Positions 26,518-33,941 of a stretch of 51,779 bases of DNA are shown piece after piece; position 1 is the stretch's first letter, and each line of letters starts with the position of its first letter. The DNA comes from Pseudomonas subflava (GTDB taxonomy: Bacteria > Pseudomonadota > Gammaproteobacteria > Pseudomonadales > Pseudomonadaceae): assembly GCF_023823685.1 (NCBI RefSeq), contig NZ_JAMXBF010000019.1, positions 1 to 51,779 of the forward strand. The letters are read 5' to 3'. The position numbers and the translations under genes are program-made. The notes beneath the pieces are model-generated. The model was not told where the DNA came from. It was given only the letters and a program-made list of their open reading frames with translations, and searched no databases.

Positions 26518-27360
26518 TCAGCTCAGCGCCGCCGCGTGATGGCGCAGGTGATCGTCGATGAAGCTGGCGATGAAGTAGTAGCTGTGGTCATAGCCCGGTT
26601 GCATGCGCAGGGTCAGCGGATGCTCGGCAGCCTGGGCCGCGGCCTGCAGGGCCTGGGGCTTGAGCTGGACCTCAAGGAAGTCGTCACGATCACCCTGGTC
26701 CACCAGGATCGGCAGCTTCTCAGTGGCCTCGGCCAGCAACGCGCAGGCATCCCACTCGCGCCAGCGCGAACGGTCGTCGCCCAGGTAGTGAGAGAACGCC
26801 TTCTCACCCCAGGGGCAGTTGAGCGGGTTGGTGATTGGCGAGAAAGCCGAGACTGACTGGTAACGCCCCGGATTCTTCAGCGCGCAGATCAGCGCACCGT
26901 GGCCGCCCATGGAGTGGCCGGCGATGCCGCGCTTGTCGCTGACCGGGAAGTTGGCCTCGATCAGCGCCGGCAGCTCCTGCACCACGTAGTCATACATGCG
27001 GTAGTGACGCGCCCAGGGCTCCTGGGTGGCGTTGAGGTAGAAGCCGGCACCGAGGCCGAAGTCCCAGGCCTTGTTGGCGTCATCCGGCACGCCTTCGCCA
27101 CGCGGGCTGGTGTCCGGGGCGACGATGATCAGGCCGAGCTCGGCCGCCAGCTTCTGCGCGCCGGCCTTCTGCATGAAGTTCTCGTCGGTGCAGGTGAGGC
27201 CGCTCAGCCAGTACAGCACCGGCAGTTTGGCGCCCTGCTCCGCCTGCGGCGGCAGGTACACGGCGAACACCATGTCGCAGTTGAGCGCGGTGGAGCGGTG
27301 GCGGTAGCGCTTGTGCCAGCCGCCACAGCTCTTGTTGCTGGAAACGATTTCGAGGGTCAT
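26518..27360 (-). CDS. fghA: S-formylglutathione hydrolase
   Basis: FghA hydrolyses S-formylglutathione to formate and glutathione, the second step of formaldehyde detoxification. The 280-residue alpha/beta hydrolase has nucleophile Ser150 in GHSMGGHGAL, an Asp in DQGDRDDF and a His in GYDHSYYF. YWLSGLTCTDENF is typical of the esterase D family. It follows adhC in the same orientation, separated by a large perfect inverted repeat. Confidence 0.96.
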   Translation of the reverse strand: MTLEIVSSNKSCGGWHKRYRHRSTALNCDMVFAVYLPPQAEQGAKLPVLYWLSGLTCTDENFMQKAGAQKLAAELGLIIVAPDTSPRGEGVPDDANKAWDFGLGAGFYLNATQEPWARHYRMYDYVVQELPALIEANFPVSDKRGIAGHSMGGHGALICALKNPGRYQSVSAFSPITNPLNCPWGEKAFSHYLGDDRSRWREWDACALLAEATEKLPILVDQGDRDDFLEVQLKPQALQAAAQAAEHPLTLRMQPGYDHSYYFIASFIDDHLRHHAAALS

Positions 27361-27370
27361 GAGCCAGTTC

Positions 27371-27425
27371 CGTAGGGTGCGCCATGCGCACCAGTGGAGT
27401 TTCGGTGCGCATGGCGCACCCTACG
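27371..27425. repeat. perfect 22-bp inverted repeat with GTAGGGTGCGC head
   Basis: Two 22-base arms, 27371-27392 and 27404-27425, are exact reverse complements around an 11-base spacer. The unit occupies the 102 bp between adhC and fghA, genes of one pathway, and would form a long RNA hairpin. A related copy is at 49393-49460, with the left arm identical in 20 of 22 bases. Confidence 0.9.
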
Positions 27426-27462
27426 CGAAAACCGCGAAGCCATGAGGCCTCGCGACTCGGCA

Positions 27463-28575
27463 TCAGTAGTGAATGACGGTGCGGATGCTCTTGCCTTCGT
27501 GCATCAGGTCGAAGGCGGTATTGATCTCGTCCAGGCCCATGGTGTGGGTGATGAAGGTATCCAGCGGAATCTCGCCGGTCTGCGACTTCTCCACGTAGCT
27601 CGGCAGCTCGGTACGGCCCTTGACGCCGCCGAACGCCGAACCACGCCAGACGCGCCCGGTAACCAGCTGGAACGGACGGGTGCTGATTTCCTGGCCGGCA
27701 CCGGCCACGCCGATGATCACGCTCTCGCCCCAGCCCTTGTGCGCGCACTCCAGCGCCGCGCGCATCAGCTGCACGTTACCAACACACTCGAAGCTGTAGT
27801 CGACGCCGCCATCGGTCATCTCGACGATGACGTCCTGGATCGGCTTGGCGTGATCCTTCGGATTGACGAAGTCGGTCGCGCCCAGCTCGCGGGCCACGTC
27901 GAACTTGGCCGGGTTGATGTCGATGGCGATGATGCGCGAGGCCTTGGCCATCTTCGCGCCGATGATCGCCGCCAGGCCGATGCCGCCCAGGCCGAAGATG
28001 GCCACGGTGGCGCCCTCTTCCACCTTGGCGGTGTTGAGCACGGCGCCGATGCCGGTGGTGACGCCGCAGCCGAGCAGGCAGACCTTTTCCAGCGGCGCCT
28101 CTTTCGGGATCACCGCCAGGGAGACTTCCGGCAGCACGGTGTACTCGGAGAAGGTCGAGCAACCCATGTAGTGGTAGATCGGCTCGCCGTTGTAGCTGAA
28201 GCGTGAGGTGCCGTCCGGCATCAGGCCCTTGCCCTGGGTGGCGCGCACCGAGCTGCACAGATTGGTCTTGCCGGATTTGCAGAATTTGCACTCGCGGCAT
28301 TCGGCTGTGTACAGCGGGATCACGTGGTCGCCGACTTGCACCGAGGTCACGCCCTCGCCCACCGCCTCGACGATGCCGCCACCCTCGTGACCCAGGATCG
28401 ACGGGAACACGCCCTCGGAGTCGGCACCGGACAGGGTGTAGGCGTCGGTGTGGCAGACGCCGGTGGCGACGATGCGCACCAGCACTTCGCCGGCCTTCGG
28501 CGGAGCAACGTCCACTTCGACGATCTTGAGCGGCTGGTTGGGGCCGAACGCGACGGCAGCACGGGACTTGATCAT
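27463..28575 (-). CDS. adhC: S-(hydroxymethyl)glutathione dehydrogenase (class III alcohol dehydrogenase)
   Basis: This enzyme oxidises the formaldehyde-glutathione adduct with NAD. The 370 residues include catalytic zinc ligands (Cys41-His42 in GVCHTDAYTLSG, His63-Glu64 in LGHEGGG), structural zinc Cys93, 96, 99 and 107, and the nucleotide fold FGLGGIGLAA. It is also called frmA in other genera. The divergent LysR gene and downstream fghA make a complete formaldehyde response module. Confidence 0.97.
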   Translation of the reverse strand: MIKSRAAVAFGPNQPLKIVEVDVAPPKAGEVLVRIVATGVCHTDAYTLSGADSEGVFPSILGHEGGGIVEAVGEGVTSVQVGDHVIPLYTAECRECKFCKSGKTNLCSSVRATQGKGLMPDGTSRFSYNGEPIYHYMGCSTFSEYTVLPEVSLAVIPKEAPLEKVCLLGCGVTTGIGAVLNTAKVEEGATVAIFGLGGIGLAAIIGAKMAKASRIIAIDINPAKFDVARELGATDFVNPKDHAKPIQDVIVEMTDGGVDYSFECVGNVQLMRAALECAHKGWGESVIIGVAGAGQEISTRPFQLVTGRVWRGSAFGGVKGRTELPSYVEKSQTGEIPLDTFITHTMGLDEINTAFDLMHEGKSIRTVIHY

Positions 28576-28639
28576 GGACGTTCTCCGGTGGGTGAAAAGT
28601 GCCGAGAGTGTAGACCTCGGCCTTTTTCTGGATAATCCG

Positions 28640-28663
28640 GGCAATCAGCAAAACATTATTGCC
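28640..28663. promoter_or_regulatory. candidate LysR-type operator between adhC and its regulator
   Basis: The divergent gap contains the exact dyad GGCAAT-N12-ATTGCC, and overlapping it ATTAT at 28655-28659 paired with ATAAT at 28672-28676. The gap is only 103 bp, so this dyad is the natural candidate for LysR regulator binding controlling both directions. Confidence 0.55.
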
Positions 28664-28678
28664 AACCAGGGATAATCG

Positions 28679-29587
28679 ATGAGCAACTGGGAAGGCCTGG
28701 ACGAGTTCGTCGCGGTGGCCGAATGCGGCCGTTTCGCCGCCGCCGCGCAGCGTTTAGGACTATCGACCTCGCAGGTCAGCCGCCAGGTGGCGCGCCTCGA
28801 GGAACGCCTGCAGACCCGTCTGTTCTACCGCAGCACGCGCAAGGTGACGCTGACCGAAGCCGGGCAGACCTTCCTGCAGCACTGCCAGCGCCTGCAGGAC
28901 GCCCGCGAGGAAGCCCTGCGCGCCATCGGCGACCTCAACGACGAGCCCAAGGGGCTGCTTCGCATGACCTGCGCGGTGGCCTACGGCGAGCGCTTCATCG
29001 TGCCGCTGGTCAACGAGTTCATGGCGCGCCATCCGCAGCTACGGGTAGAGATCGAGCTGAGCAACCAGACCCTCGACCTGCTGCACAGCAGCATCGACCT
29101 GGCCATCCGCCTCGGCCGCCTGCAGGACTCGCGGCTGGTCGCCACCCGCCTGGCACCGAGGGTCATGCACCTGTGCGCGGCGCCCGCCTACCTGGAGCAC
29201 TACGGCCGGCCGCACTCGCTGTCCGAGCTGGGCCGGCACAACTGCCTGGTCGGCAGCAGCGATCAATGGAGCTTCCAGCAGGACGGTCGCGAGCTGAGCC
29301 AACGGGTACAGGGCAACTGGCGCTGCAACAGCGGCGAGGCGGTGCTCGACGCCGCCCTGCGCGGCTTCGGCCTGTGCCAGCTGCCGGACTACTACGTGCA
29401 ACCACACCTGCGCAGCGGCGCGCTGGTCGACCTGCTGCCGCAACAGCGCCCGCCGCACACCGCCGTATGGGCGCTGTACCCGCAGCAGCGCCACCTCTCG
29501 CCCAAGGTGCGCCTATTGGTGGAGCTATTGAAGGAAGGCCTGGCCCAGCGCCCGGAGTACCGCGAAGCAATCACCCCCACCCCGTAG
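28679..29587 (+). CDS. gfnR: LysR-family regulator of formaldehyde detoxification (GfnR-like)
   Basis: The 302 residues have an N-terminal winged helix-turn-helix (FVAVAECGRFAAAAQRLGLS then SQVSRQVARLEERLQTRLFY) and a LysR effector domain. The position divergent from adhC matches P. aeruginosa PA3630, described as GfnR, an activator of glutathione-dependent formaldehyde neutralisation; the symbol rests on that synteny. The stop codon TAG lies in the GTAGGGT head of a palindromic repeat, which therefore sets the C-terminus TPTP. Confidence 0.85.
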   Translation: MSNWEGLDEFVAVAECGRFAAAAQRLGLSTSQVSRQVARLEERLQTRLFYRSTRKVTLTEAGQTFLQHCQRLQDAREEALRAIGDLNDEPKGLLRMTCAVAYGERFIVPLVNEFMARHPQLRVEIELSNQTLDLLHSSIDLAIRLGRLQDSRLVATRLAPRVMHLCAAPAYLEHYGRPHSLSELGRHNCLVGSSDQWSFQQDGRELSQRVQGNWRCNSGEAVLDAALRGFGLCQLPDYYVQPHLRSGALVDLLPQQRPPHTAVWALYPQQRHLSPKVRLLVELLKEGLAQRPEYREAITPTP

Positions 29588-29617
29588 GGTGGACTCAGGA
29601 GCGAAGCGACAGTCCAC
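29584..29617. repeat. short palindromic repeat overlapping the LysR stop codon
   Basis: The unit starts GTAGGGT and has arms GTGGACT (29589-29595) and AGTCCAC (29611-29617) around a GAGCGAAGCGAC-containing loop. It resembles REP-like elements common in this genus and may serve as a weak transcription end for the LysR gene. Confidence 0.7.
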
Positions 29618-29642
29618 ATTCACTCCTAGGTGACGATCCCAC

Positions 29643-30260
29643 TCACCCCGGAGTAAGGCACTCCGGCCCCTCGAAGGCAGGATCATTGATCAGCGTACTC
29701 AGCACCCGCTCGCGCAGCGGCGGCTGCGGCGCCGCCAGCACGGCCTGCAGTTGCTCCACCGAGCTTTGCGGGTCGAGCCAGACGCGGGTAGCGGCCTGAT
29801 CCAGCACAACGGGCCGGCGCAGATAGCTGGCCGGCGCGGTGATCATCGCCACGCTCAGGTAGGTCTGCCCCGCCGTCGGATAGGCTTCCCACAGGCCGGC
29901 GAAATACAGCAGGCCTTCGCTGCTCATCCAGTACGGTCGCTTGCGATTGGCCTGGCCGCGCCACTCGTAGAAGCCGTTGGCCGGCAGCAGGCAACGGCGC
30001 TGGCGAAAGGCCTCGCGAAACATCGGCTGTTCGGCCAGGGTCTCGGCCCGGGCATGGGCCGGCGCCTTGCCGAAGTCGTCGAGCCAGGCCGGGGTCAGCC
30101 CCCAGCGCCCCGCCGCCACCAGCAGTTCGGCTTCTGGCTGATGAATGAACAGCACCTGAGCGCCGGGCGACAGGTTCCAGCGCTGCGCAAAGCCTTCGGG
30201 AAAGCCGGGCAGACCGGCAATGGCCTGGGGCCAACGGAACAGGGCGTAGCGTCCACTCAT
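29643..30260 (-). CDS. SRAP-domain protein with degenerate active site (YedK/HMCES-like)
   Basis: SRAP proteins cross-link abasic sites in single-stranded DNA through Cys2 after removal of Met1. The 205 residues align over the whole fold (SGRYALFRW, RWGLTPAWL, ARAETLAEQP, LLPANGFYEW, LRRPVVL, ending GPECLTPG). However, Cys2 is Ser (codon AGT), the Asn of NARxET is His69 and the His before RRP is Tyr146; only Glu99 of the four YedK active-site residues remains. Classical thiazolidine chemistry is therefore unlikely. It is the last gene of a three-gene cluster; 25 bp separate it from the DUF2007 gene. Confidence 0.88.
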   Translation of the reverse strand: MSGRYALFRWPQAIAGLPGFPEGFAQRWNLSPGAQVLFIHQPEAELLVAAGRWGLTPAWLDDFGKAPAHARAETLAEQPMFREAFRQRRCLLPANGFYEWRGQANRKRPYWMSSEGLLYFAGLWEAYPTAGQTYLSVAMITAPASYLRRPVVLDQAATRVWLDPQSSVEQLQAVLAAPQPPLRERVLSTLINDPAFEGPECLTPG

Positions 30261-30285
30261 GGGAAAAGGGGTATCCGGCAAACAC

Positions 30286-30546
30286 TCAGCAGAGCAGCAC
30301 GCCGGGGCAGCCGTCGGGCTCCTCGCCCGGCAACGGGGCGGCGGCATTGTACCCGGCGATCAACCGCCGCGCGTGCTCGGCGTCCTCGTCGTCCACCACC
30401 AGCGCCAGCAGCCCCAGGGCCGGCAACTCGCCCATCGCGCCCAGCAGATGGCGCCCCACCAGGTGCGCCTCCACGCCCTCGCTGGCCAGCATGCTCAACA
30501 GCAGCTCGGCCTCCAGCAGGTCCTGCGGCTCGTAGATGCGCTGCAT
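30286..30546 (-). CDS. DUF2007 putative signal-transducing protein
   Basis: The 86 residues begin MQRIYEPQDLLEAELLLSML and contain EGVEAHLVGRHLLGAMGELP, the ferredoxin-like DUF2007 pattern; some relatives resemble PII-type signal domains. Two Cys lie in the C-terminal tail. The ATG overlaps the stop of the CPXCG gene (TGATG), so translation is coupled. Role unknown. Confidence 0.82.
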   Translation of the reverse strand: MQRIYEPQDLLEAELLLSMLASEGVEAHLVGRHLLGAMGELPALGLLALVVDDEDAEHARRLIAGYNAAAPLPGEEPDGCPGVLLC

Positions 30547-30728
30547 CAATCGTCCTCCCGACGCACATCCAGCGACCATTGCTCGCCATCGGTACGCAAT
30601 TCGAACAGGATCGGCCGGCAGCACACCGGGCAGTCCTCGACGTATTCCTGATCACCCGCCGAGAGGTCGAGTAGCGCCTCGGCCTGCTCCCAGCAGTAGG
30701 GGCACTGGTACAGCTGTGTTTCCAGCAT
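30546..30728 (-). CDS. CPXCG-motif cysteine-rich small protein
   Basis: The 60-residue protein has paired Cys motifs (CPYC at 9-12 and CPVCC at 33-37) that should bind one zinc or act as a redox site, with an acidic C-terminus. It belongs to the widespread CPXCG family of unknown function. It is the first gene of the cluster that ends with the SRAP protein, and its stop overlaps the next start. Confidence 0.85.
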   Translation of the reverse strand: MLETQLYQCPYCWEQAEALLDLSAGDQEYVEDCPVCCRPILFELRTDGEQWSLDVRREDD

Positions 30729-30814
30729 CGCGGCCTCCGTGTGACTTGCCGTTATAATCGCCGGTCTATTGCTGGCCCGATGGGCATTCCGAGCAGCCTA
30801 ACCACGAGAACATG

Positions 30815-31978
30815 ATGGGCGAATTCGATTCCATCCGACCCTACGCCGACCACGAAGTCCCCGCCGTACTGGCGCGTCTGTTGAGCGACGACACCTTCCT
30901 CGGCACCCTGACCCATTTCCGTTTCCCGCGCCTGGCCGGGCCTTTCGGTTGGCTGCTCAAACCTCTTATAGCCCATCGCCTGCGTCGCGAGACGGCCGGC
31001 ATCGCTTCGGTGGATGCCCTGCAGGCGCGCATCGAGCCCTATATCGACCGCACCGTGGAGCGCGCCACCGATGGCATCACCTTCTCCGGGCTGGACCGGC
31101 TGAAGGCCGGCGCGCCCTACCTGTTTCTGGCCAACCACCGCGATATCGTGATGGACCCGGCCTTCGTCAACTACGCGGTGTTCCATGCCGAGCTGCCGAC
31201 CCCGCGCATCGCTATCGGCGACAACCTGTTGCAACGCCCCTTCGTCAGCGACCTGATGCGCCTGAACAAGAGTTTCATCGTGCACCGCAACGTCGCCGGG
31301 CGGCGCGAGAAGCTGGCGGCGTTCCAGCTGCTGTCGGCCTACATCAACCACTCGATCCGCGAGGAAGGCCAGTCGATCTGGATAGCCCAGGCCGAAGGCC
31401 GGGCCAAGGACGGCGACGACCGCACCGACTCGGCGATCCTCAAGATGTTCCACATGAGCCGCAAGGACGAGCCCTTCGCCGAGGCTCTGGCGGCGCTGAA
31501 TCTGGTACCGGTGTCGATCAGCTACGAGTACGACCCCTGCGACCAGGCCAAGGCCCGCGAGCTGCAGATCCGCGCCAGCACCGGCAGCTACGAGAAGGCG
31601 CCGGGCGAAGACGACGCCAGCATCGCCCTGGGCATCACCGGCTACAAGGGCCGCGTGCACGTGCACTTCGGCGAGCCGGTGCGCGAGGGCTTCGAGGACG
31701 CCAAGCAGCTGGCGGCGCTGATGGACCGGCACATCCTCGGCGGCTATCGACTGTTCCCGGTACACCTGCTGGCCTACGCCCAGTGGGACGAGCGCGACCT
31801 CGAGCTGCAGGTACCGAACGCCGAGCAGCTGTTCCCCGCCGCCGAAGTTGCCGCCGCCCGCACCGAGTGGCAGCGCCGCCTGGACACCTGCCCTGCCGAG
31901 CAACGCCCCTGGCTGATCCGCCAATACGCAACACCGGTGCGCAACCAGTACCGGGTCAAGGCCGGCCTGCCGCTCTGA
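30815..31978 (+). CDS. glycerol-phosphate/1-acyl-sn-glycerol-3-phosphate acyltransferase family protein
   Basis: The 387-residue protein has a PlsC-like core with LFLANHRDIVMDPAF (about residues 103-117), followed by SFIVHRN and IWIAQAEGRAKDGDDRTDS in place of the usual EGTRS. This large soluble-looking branch is annotated as acyltransferase, but the His and Asp of the first motif are separated by five residues, not four. The substrate is uncertain. The ATG at 30815 has GAG at suitable distance; an ATG one codon earlier is equivalent. Confidence 0.82.
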   Translation: MGEFDSIRPYADHEVPAVLARLLSDDTFLGTLTHFRFPRLAGPFGWLLKPLIAHRLRRETAGIASVDALQARIEPYIDRTVERATDGITFSGLDRLKAGAPYLFLANHRDIVMDPAFVNYAVFHAELPTPRIAIGDNLLQRPFVSDLMRLNKSFIVHRNVAGRREKLAAFQLLSAYINHSIREEGQSIWIAQAEGRAKDGDDRTDSAILKMFHMSRKDEPFAEALAALNLVPVSISYEYDPCDQAKARELQIRASTGSYEKAPGEDDASIALGITGYKGRVHVHFGEPVREGFEDAKQLAALMDRHILGGYRLFPVHLLAYAQWDERDLELQVPNAEQLFPAAEVAAARTEWQRRLDTCPAEQRPWLIRQYATPVRNQYRVKAGLPL

Positions 31979-31990
31979 GGGTGGCTGAAT

Positions 31991-32022
31991 GCAAAACGGC
32001 AGCCCTAGGGCTGCCGTTTTCG
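31991..32022. terminator. bidirectional terminator after the acyltransferase gene
   Basis: The 28-base perfect palindrome AAAACGGCAGCCCT / AGGGCTGCCGTTTT lies between the convergent acyltransferase gene and the small membrane gene and has T runs on both strands. Confidence 0.85.
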
Positions 32023-32040
32023 TTTGTGCCCGAAGCGCCG

Positions 32041-32391
32041 TCAGAGACCGGTGCTGAACCAGGACAACAGCAGCGCGGCGGCCAGGGTGGCCGCACCGAA
32101 GCCATAGAAGAAGCGGTTGATGCGCTGGGTGCGCTCGTCCAGCAGGCTGGCCTCGGCGTCCAGCTCGGCATCGGCGGCCAGGCGCGCGCTGGCGCGTTGT
32201 TCGCGCAGACGGGTGGCGAGCAGCAGCCAGCTGCCGGCGAGGGCGAAGAACAGCGCCAGGCCGTTGATTACTTGCGGGGAGTGGTTGGAGAACAGGTTCC
32301 AGAGGTACTGCAGGGACACGCGAATCACCTCGGCAGCCAGGGCTGCACCAACAACGGGAAAAGAAGGCACCAATGCCAGGCGCGGGCTCAT
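32041..32391 (-). CDS. small two-helix membrane protein, hypothetical
   Basis: The 116 residues include one hydrophobic segment (VINGLALFFALAGSWLLLAT), an Arg/Ala/Glu-rich linker with likely helix, and a C-terminal segment FFYGFGAATLAAALLLSWF. The start at 32391 (MSPRLALVPS) is chosen; the frame is open upstream to 32433. I do not recognise a family. Confidence 0.6.
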   Translation of the reverse strand: MSPRLALVPSFPVVGAALAAEVIRVSLQYLWNLFSNHSPQVINGLALFFALAGSWLLLATRLREQRASARLAADAELDAEASLLDERTQRINRFFYGFGAATLAAALLLSWFSTGL

Positions 32392-32648
32392 AAGCACACG
32401 AACTGCGGAGCGTCGGGGCGCTTGCCAGCGCACCAGAATCGGGCGGCGGCGCCGAGGCGGCCGGCCGATAGCGGGCGGCAGTCTACTGAAAAGCTCCGGG
32501 TTATGAATTCCCTTCCGACGAACGTCGCGCAGTAATCACGAATCCGTATAAACACGGTCACTTTCCTGGCCTAGGGTTTGATTCTCCTTGAGTGACTCGC
32601 CAGTCACTCGCAGTGACGGAGCTTCATTCCACCCGCGGAGGAACCGCC

Positions 32649-32855
32649 ATGCTCAACCCGCAACCCCTGGATCGTGACTACCTGATCGACTCGCTGGACG
32701 AGGTCGAGGCCGTGATCGACGAGCTGTCCTTCAACGTGCAGGACTATCACTGGCTGGTGTACTGCGCGATGGGAGGCCACGAACACTACGACCTGCCCGA
32801 CGTCGACGACCGCACCGGATTCAGCCTGCCGGAGCTCTACGCCGAAGCGGCGTGA
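32649..32855 (+). CDS. small acidic hypothetical protein
   Basis: The 68 residues are acidic (LIDSLDEVEAVIDELSF) with an aromatic middle (DYHWLVYCAMGGHEHYD). A strong GGAGG lies eight bases before the ATG and a strong terminator follows, which supports a real monocistronic gene. No known domain. Confidence 0.7.
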   Translation: MLNPQPLDRDYLIDSLDEVEAVIDELSFNVQDYHWLVYCAMGGHEHYDLPDVDDRTGFSLPELYAEAA

Positions 32856-32864
32856 GCCCGAAAC

Positions 32865-32893
32865 AAAAAAGCCCGGCAATGCCGGGCTTTTTC
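32865..32893. terminator. bidirectional terminator between small acidic gene and YajG lipoprotein gene
   Basis: AAAAAGCCCGGCA pairs with TGCCGGGCTTTTT around a short loop, with A and T runs on both sides, between convergent stops. Confidence 0.87.
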
Positions 32894-32910
32894 TTGCCTG
32901 CCTGCAGCGC

Positions 32911-33498
32911 TTATTGCTGGCCGAGCATCTGGCCGATGGTCGGGTCCTTGAAGGCGCGGGTCAGGGCATCGCTCAGGACGTCGGAAACCAGCTTGGTGTT
33001 GGTCTCCTGGTTCGGCGCCATGCCGAAGCGCTGGTTCAGCGAGGCACCATAGCGGCCGGTGTAGCGGCGCGAGCTGTTCTGCACCTCGGCACGGATACTG
33101 GCACTGATGTCAGCCTCGGTGACGTAGGTGCCTTCCTTGGGCGACTGGTACTTCAGGTCGGCCAGGGTCAGGGTCAGCTGCGGGGCGTTGTAGGCGTTCG
33201 GACTCGGAGTGAAGCCGAGCAGGCGTACCGCCGCCTCGGCCTCGGCCTGCAGGCGCGGCAGGACGTCCTTACCCTCGACGCTGATGTTGCTGGTCTCCGG
33301 ATAGAGGCCGCCACGGGTGCCGAGTACCGGCGACTGGCGGCCGTCCACCACGCGCACCACCACCGGCTGCCCTTGGCCGACCGGGGTCAGCGAGGCGGTG
33401 AGCTTGGGCTGCGGGCGCAACTGTTGCGGGCTGTGGGCGCAGCCGACCATGGCAACGCCGAACGCGGCTAGCAGACCGAACAGCAGGTGTTTCTTCAT
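32911..33498 (-). CDS. YajG family lipoprotein
   Basis: The 195-residue precursor has a type II signal (FGLLAAFGVAMVGC, lipidated Cys20) and a YajG-type mature domain (VRVVDGRQSPVLGTRGG, LTLTLADLKYQ). The family is periplasmic-facing and of unknown function; in enterics yajG lies near ampG, which is not the case here. The following residue is Ala, so outer-membrane sorting is expected. Confidence 0.9.
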   Translation of the reverse strand: MKKHLLFGLLAAFGVAMVGCAHSPQQLRPQPKLTASLTPVGQGQPVVVRVVDGRQSPVLGTRGGLYPETSNISVEGKDVLPRLQAEAEAAVRLLGFTPSPNAYNAPQLTLTLADLKYQSPKEGTYVTEADISASIRAEVQNSSRRYTGRYGASLNQRFGMAPNQETNTKLVSDVLSDALTRAFKDPTIGQMLGQQ

Positions 33499-33653
33499 GG
33501 GGCGATCTCCGAAAGCGTGACTGCGGAAGGCCGGCAGTATACCCAGCGCTCCGCTCAGTGTCCTTGTTCTGACCCTGTCGCCACGGGCACGGTTCCTGTC
33601 ATCACCCTGTCACCCCGGCATGCGATAAGGCTCGGACCCTGGAGGATGTTGCA

Positions 33654-33887
33654 ATGATGAGTCTGTGGTCCCTGTTCACCCCGCGCGCCCGGATGCGCCG
33701 CTTCGCCCTGCTGGATGCCAAGGGCACCTGCCGCGCCCTGCGCGAATGCCGTGAAGTGCCGGCCGAGCAGGGTTGGGTCGAGGTTCGCGAGCTGCGCAAC
33801 CACTGGCTCGGCCAGCCGCTGCCGGAAGATGCCCGGCTCGAATCGCGCGCCTCGCGAGGCCGGCGCGGATCGGCGCTGGCCGCCTGA
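33654..33887 (+). CDS. small basic hypothetical protein
   Basis: The 77 residues are Arg-rich (FTPRARMRRFALLDAKGTCR) with a conserved-looking WVEVRELRNHWLGQPLPEDA and a basic tail. GGAGG eight bases upstream of the first ATG and a terminator directly after the stop support it. Function unknown. Confidence 0.68.
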   Translation: MMSLWSLFTPRARMRRFALLDAKGTCRALRECREVPAEQGWVEVRELRNHWLGQPLPEDARLESRASRGRRGSALAA

Positions 33888-33897
33888 ACGGCGGATA

Positions 33898-33927
33898 CGA
33901 AAAAGCCGCCCGAGGGCGGCTTTTTCA
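33898..33927. terminator. bidirectional terminator between the small basic gene and mqo
   Basis: A stem AAAAAGCCGCCC / GGGCGGCTTTTT with a short loop lies between the convergent stops and can end both transcripts. Confidence 0.87.
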
Positions 33928-33941
33928 TCGCGCGTCGACCA

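Noticed and set aside
29643..30347. Longer form of the SRAP protein starting at 30347
   Set aside because: The extra N-terminal residues are Cys/Pro/Arg-rich, overlap the DUF2007 gene and would bury the conserved SGRY start, so the ATG at 30260 was used.
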